Positions 4,981 through 5,001 of a DNA stretch of 5,001 nt are shown one piece after another (the first letter of the stretch is position 1; every line of letters begins with the position of its first letter). The translations under genes were made by a program, and so were the position numbers. The notes under the pieces were generated by a model that was not told the DNA's origin, did no database searches, and saw only the letters and a program-made list of their open reading frames with translations. This stretch comes from Clostridia bacterium (lineage in GTDB: Bacteria > Bacillota > Clostridia > Christensenellales > Borkfalkiaceae), in the NCBI GenBank assembly GCA_900767815.1, contig CAAGAM010000253.1:1-5001 (forward strand), in the 5' to 3' direction.

Positions 4981-5001
4981 CAAGCACACGCCACGGTTGC
5001 A

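Larger units (their letters stand above)
4935..4993. repeat. 15-bp perfect stem enclosing a GC mini-hairpin; candidate origin/packaging hairpin
   Basis: TGGCGTGTGCTTGTC at 4935-4949 is the exact reverse complement of 4979-4993. The 29-base interior holds a second perfect 7-bp hairpin at 4951-4967 and an unpaired stretch at 4968-4978. No T-run follows on either strand (T5 precedes the stem on the + strand), so this is not an intrinsic terminator. A strong stem with an internal hairpin, in the intergenic region next to rep, fits a rolling-circle origin or the packaging signal of a filamentous phage. Confidence 0.75.
1..5001 (+). mobile_element. Inovirus-like (filamentous phage) genome segment, ends not in window
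   Basis: All four genes lie on one strand. They combine a Zot/pI-type ATPase, a rolling-circle HUH Rep, a very small single-span membrane protein and a secreted, C-terminally anchored protein, followed by a repeat-rich non-coding block. An inovirus morphogenesis ATPase next to a small membrane protein and a Rep is the accepted signature used to recognise cryptic inoviruses. No integrase, resolvase, dif-like site, tRNA or host gene is seen, so it cannot be decided whether this is a prophage or a free replicon. The major coat gene is also not seen and should lie upstream of base 1 or beyond base 5001. The Gram-positive host is inferred from the AGGAG-type ribosome sites and from the general look of the proteins. 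Confidence 0.85.
4788..5001. other. Non-coding, repeat-dense intergenic region: candidate replication origin/packaging signal
   Basis: No credible gene lies in these 214 bases. They hold ACGGA repeats, a long branched inverted repeat, two adjacent 10-bp direct repeats, TCGG repeats and a 15-bp perfect stem with an internal mini-hairpin. In filamentous phages the main intergenic region carries the plus- and minus-strand origins and the hairpin packaging signal, and this block sits directly after rep. The function is inferred from structure and position. The block may continue beyond 5001. Confidence 0.75.

Noticed and set aside
4935..4993. Large hairpin as an intrinsic terminator
   Set aside because: No T-run follows it on the + strand, and on the minus strand it is followed by A residues.
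4788..5001. dif-like or other integration site
   Set aside because: No sequence resembling a XerC/XerD binding pair with a central spacer was found here or elsewhere in the window.

Overview
The window reads as part of a filamentous-phage (inovirus) genome, either an integrated prophage or an episome, from a Gram-positive, probably Clostridia-like host. The main evidence is two hallmark proteins side by side on the + strand: a membrane-bound Zot/pI-type morphogenesis ATPase (1637-3754) and a rolling-circle HUH replication initiator (3759-4787). A third element is a non-coding block rich in inverted and direct repeats that looks like a replication origin and/or packaging signal (4788-5001). 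The host is inferred from strong AGGAG/GGAGG ribosome binding sites, moderate GC, a typical Gram-positive-compatible signal peptide, and the look of the Rep and Zot proteins, which I recall as common in gut Firmicutes. No host gene, attachment site or chromosomal flank is visible, so the element's ends lie outside the window.

Layout: 4-1437 encodes a 477-aa secreted protein with a signal peptide, a large extracellular region, a C-terminal membrane anchor and a very basic tail. It is the best candidate for the adsorption (pIII-like) or virion-tip protein, but it has no motif that proves this. A hairpin at 1452-1481 separates it from the next cluster and may be a terminator or attenuator. At 1516-1659 there is a 47-aa single-span membrane protein, of the size of inovirus minor coat or assembly proteins. 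It overlaps the Zot-like gene by 23 bases. Rep follows Zot after a 4-base gap, so 1516-4787 looks like one translationally coupled operon.

Region 4788-5001 has no gene. It holds ACGGA repeats, a long branched inverted repeat, two 10-bp direct repeats spaced by one helical turn, and a 15-bp perfect stem. That stem encloses a GC mini-hairpin with the very stable GCGAAGC core. Beside the mini-hairpin the minus strand reads TCTTGATA, which resembles the nick site of the pC194/phiX174-type Rep superfamily, but it lies on the strand opposite to the genes.

Working model (inference): Rep nicks in the terminal repeat region and drives rolling-circle synthesis. The ssDNA is extruded through the membrane by the Zot-like ATPase, helped by the small membrane protein and by coat proteins encoded upstream of the window. 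The 477-aa protein is displayed outside the cell or on the virion. The most unusual points are the arginine in the Walker A loop of the ATPase, its multi-span N-terminal membrane domain with the ATPase at the C-terminal side (the reverse of Ff pI and Vibrio Zot), and the nick-like site on the unexpected strand.
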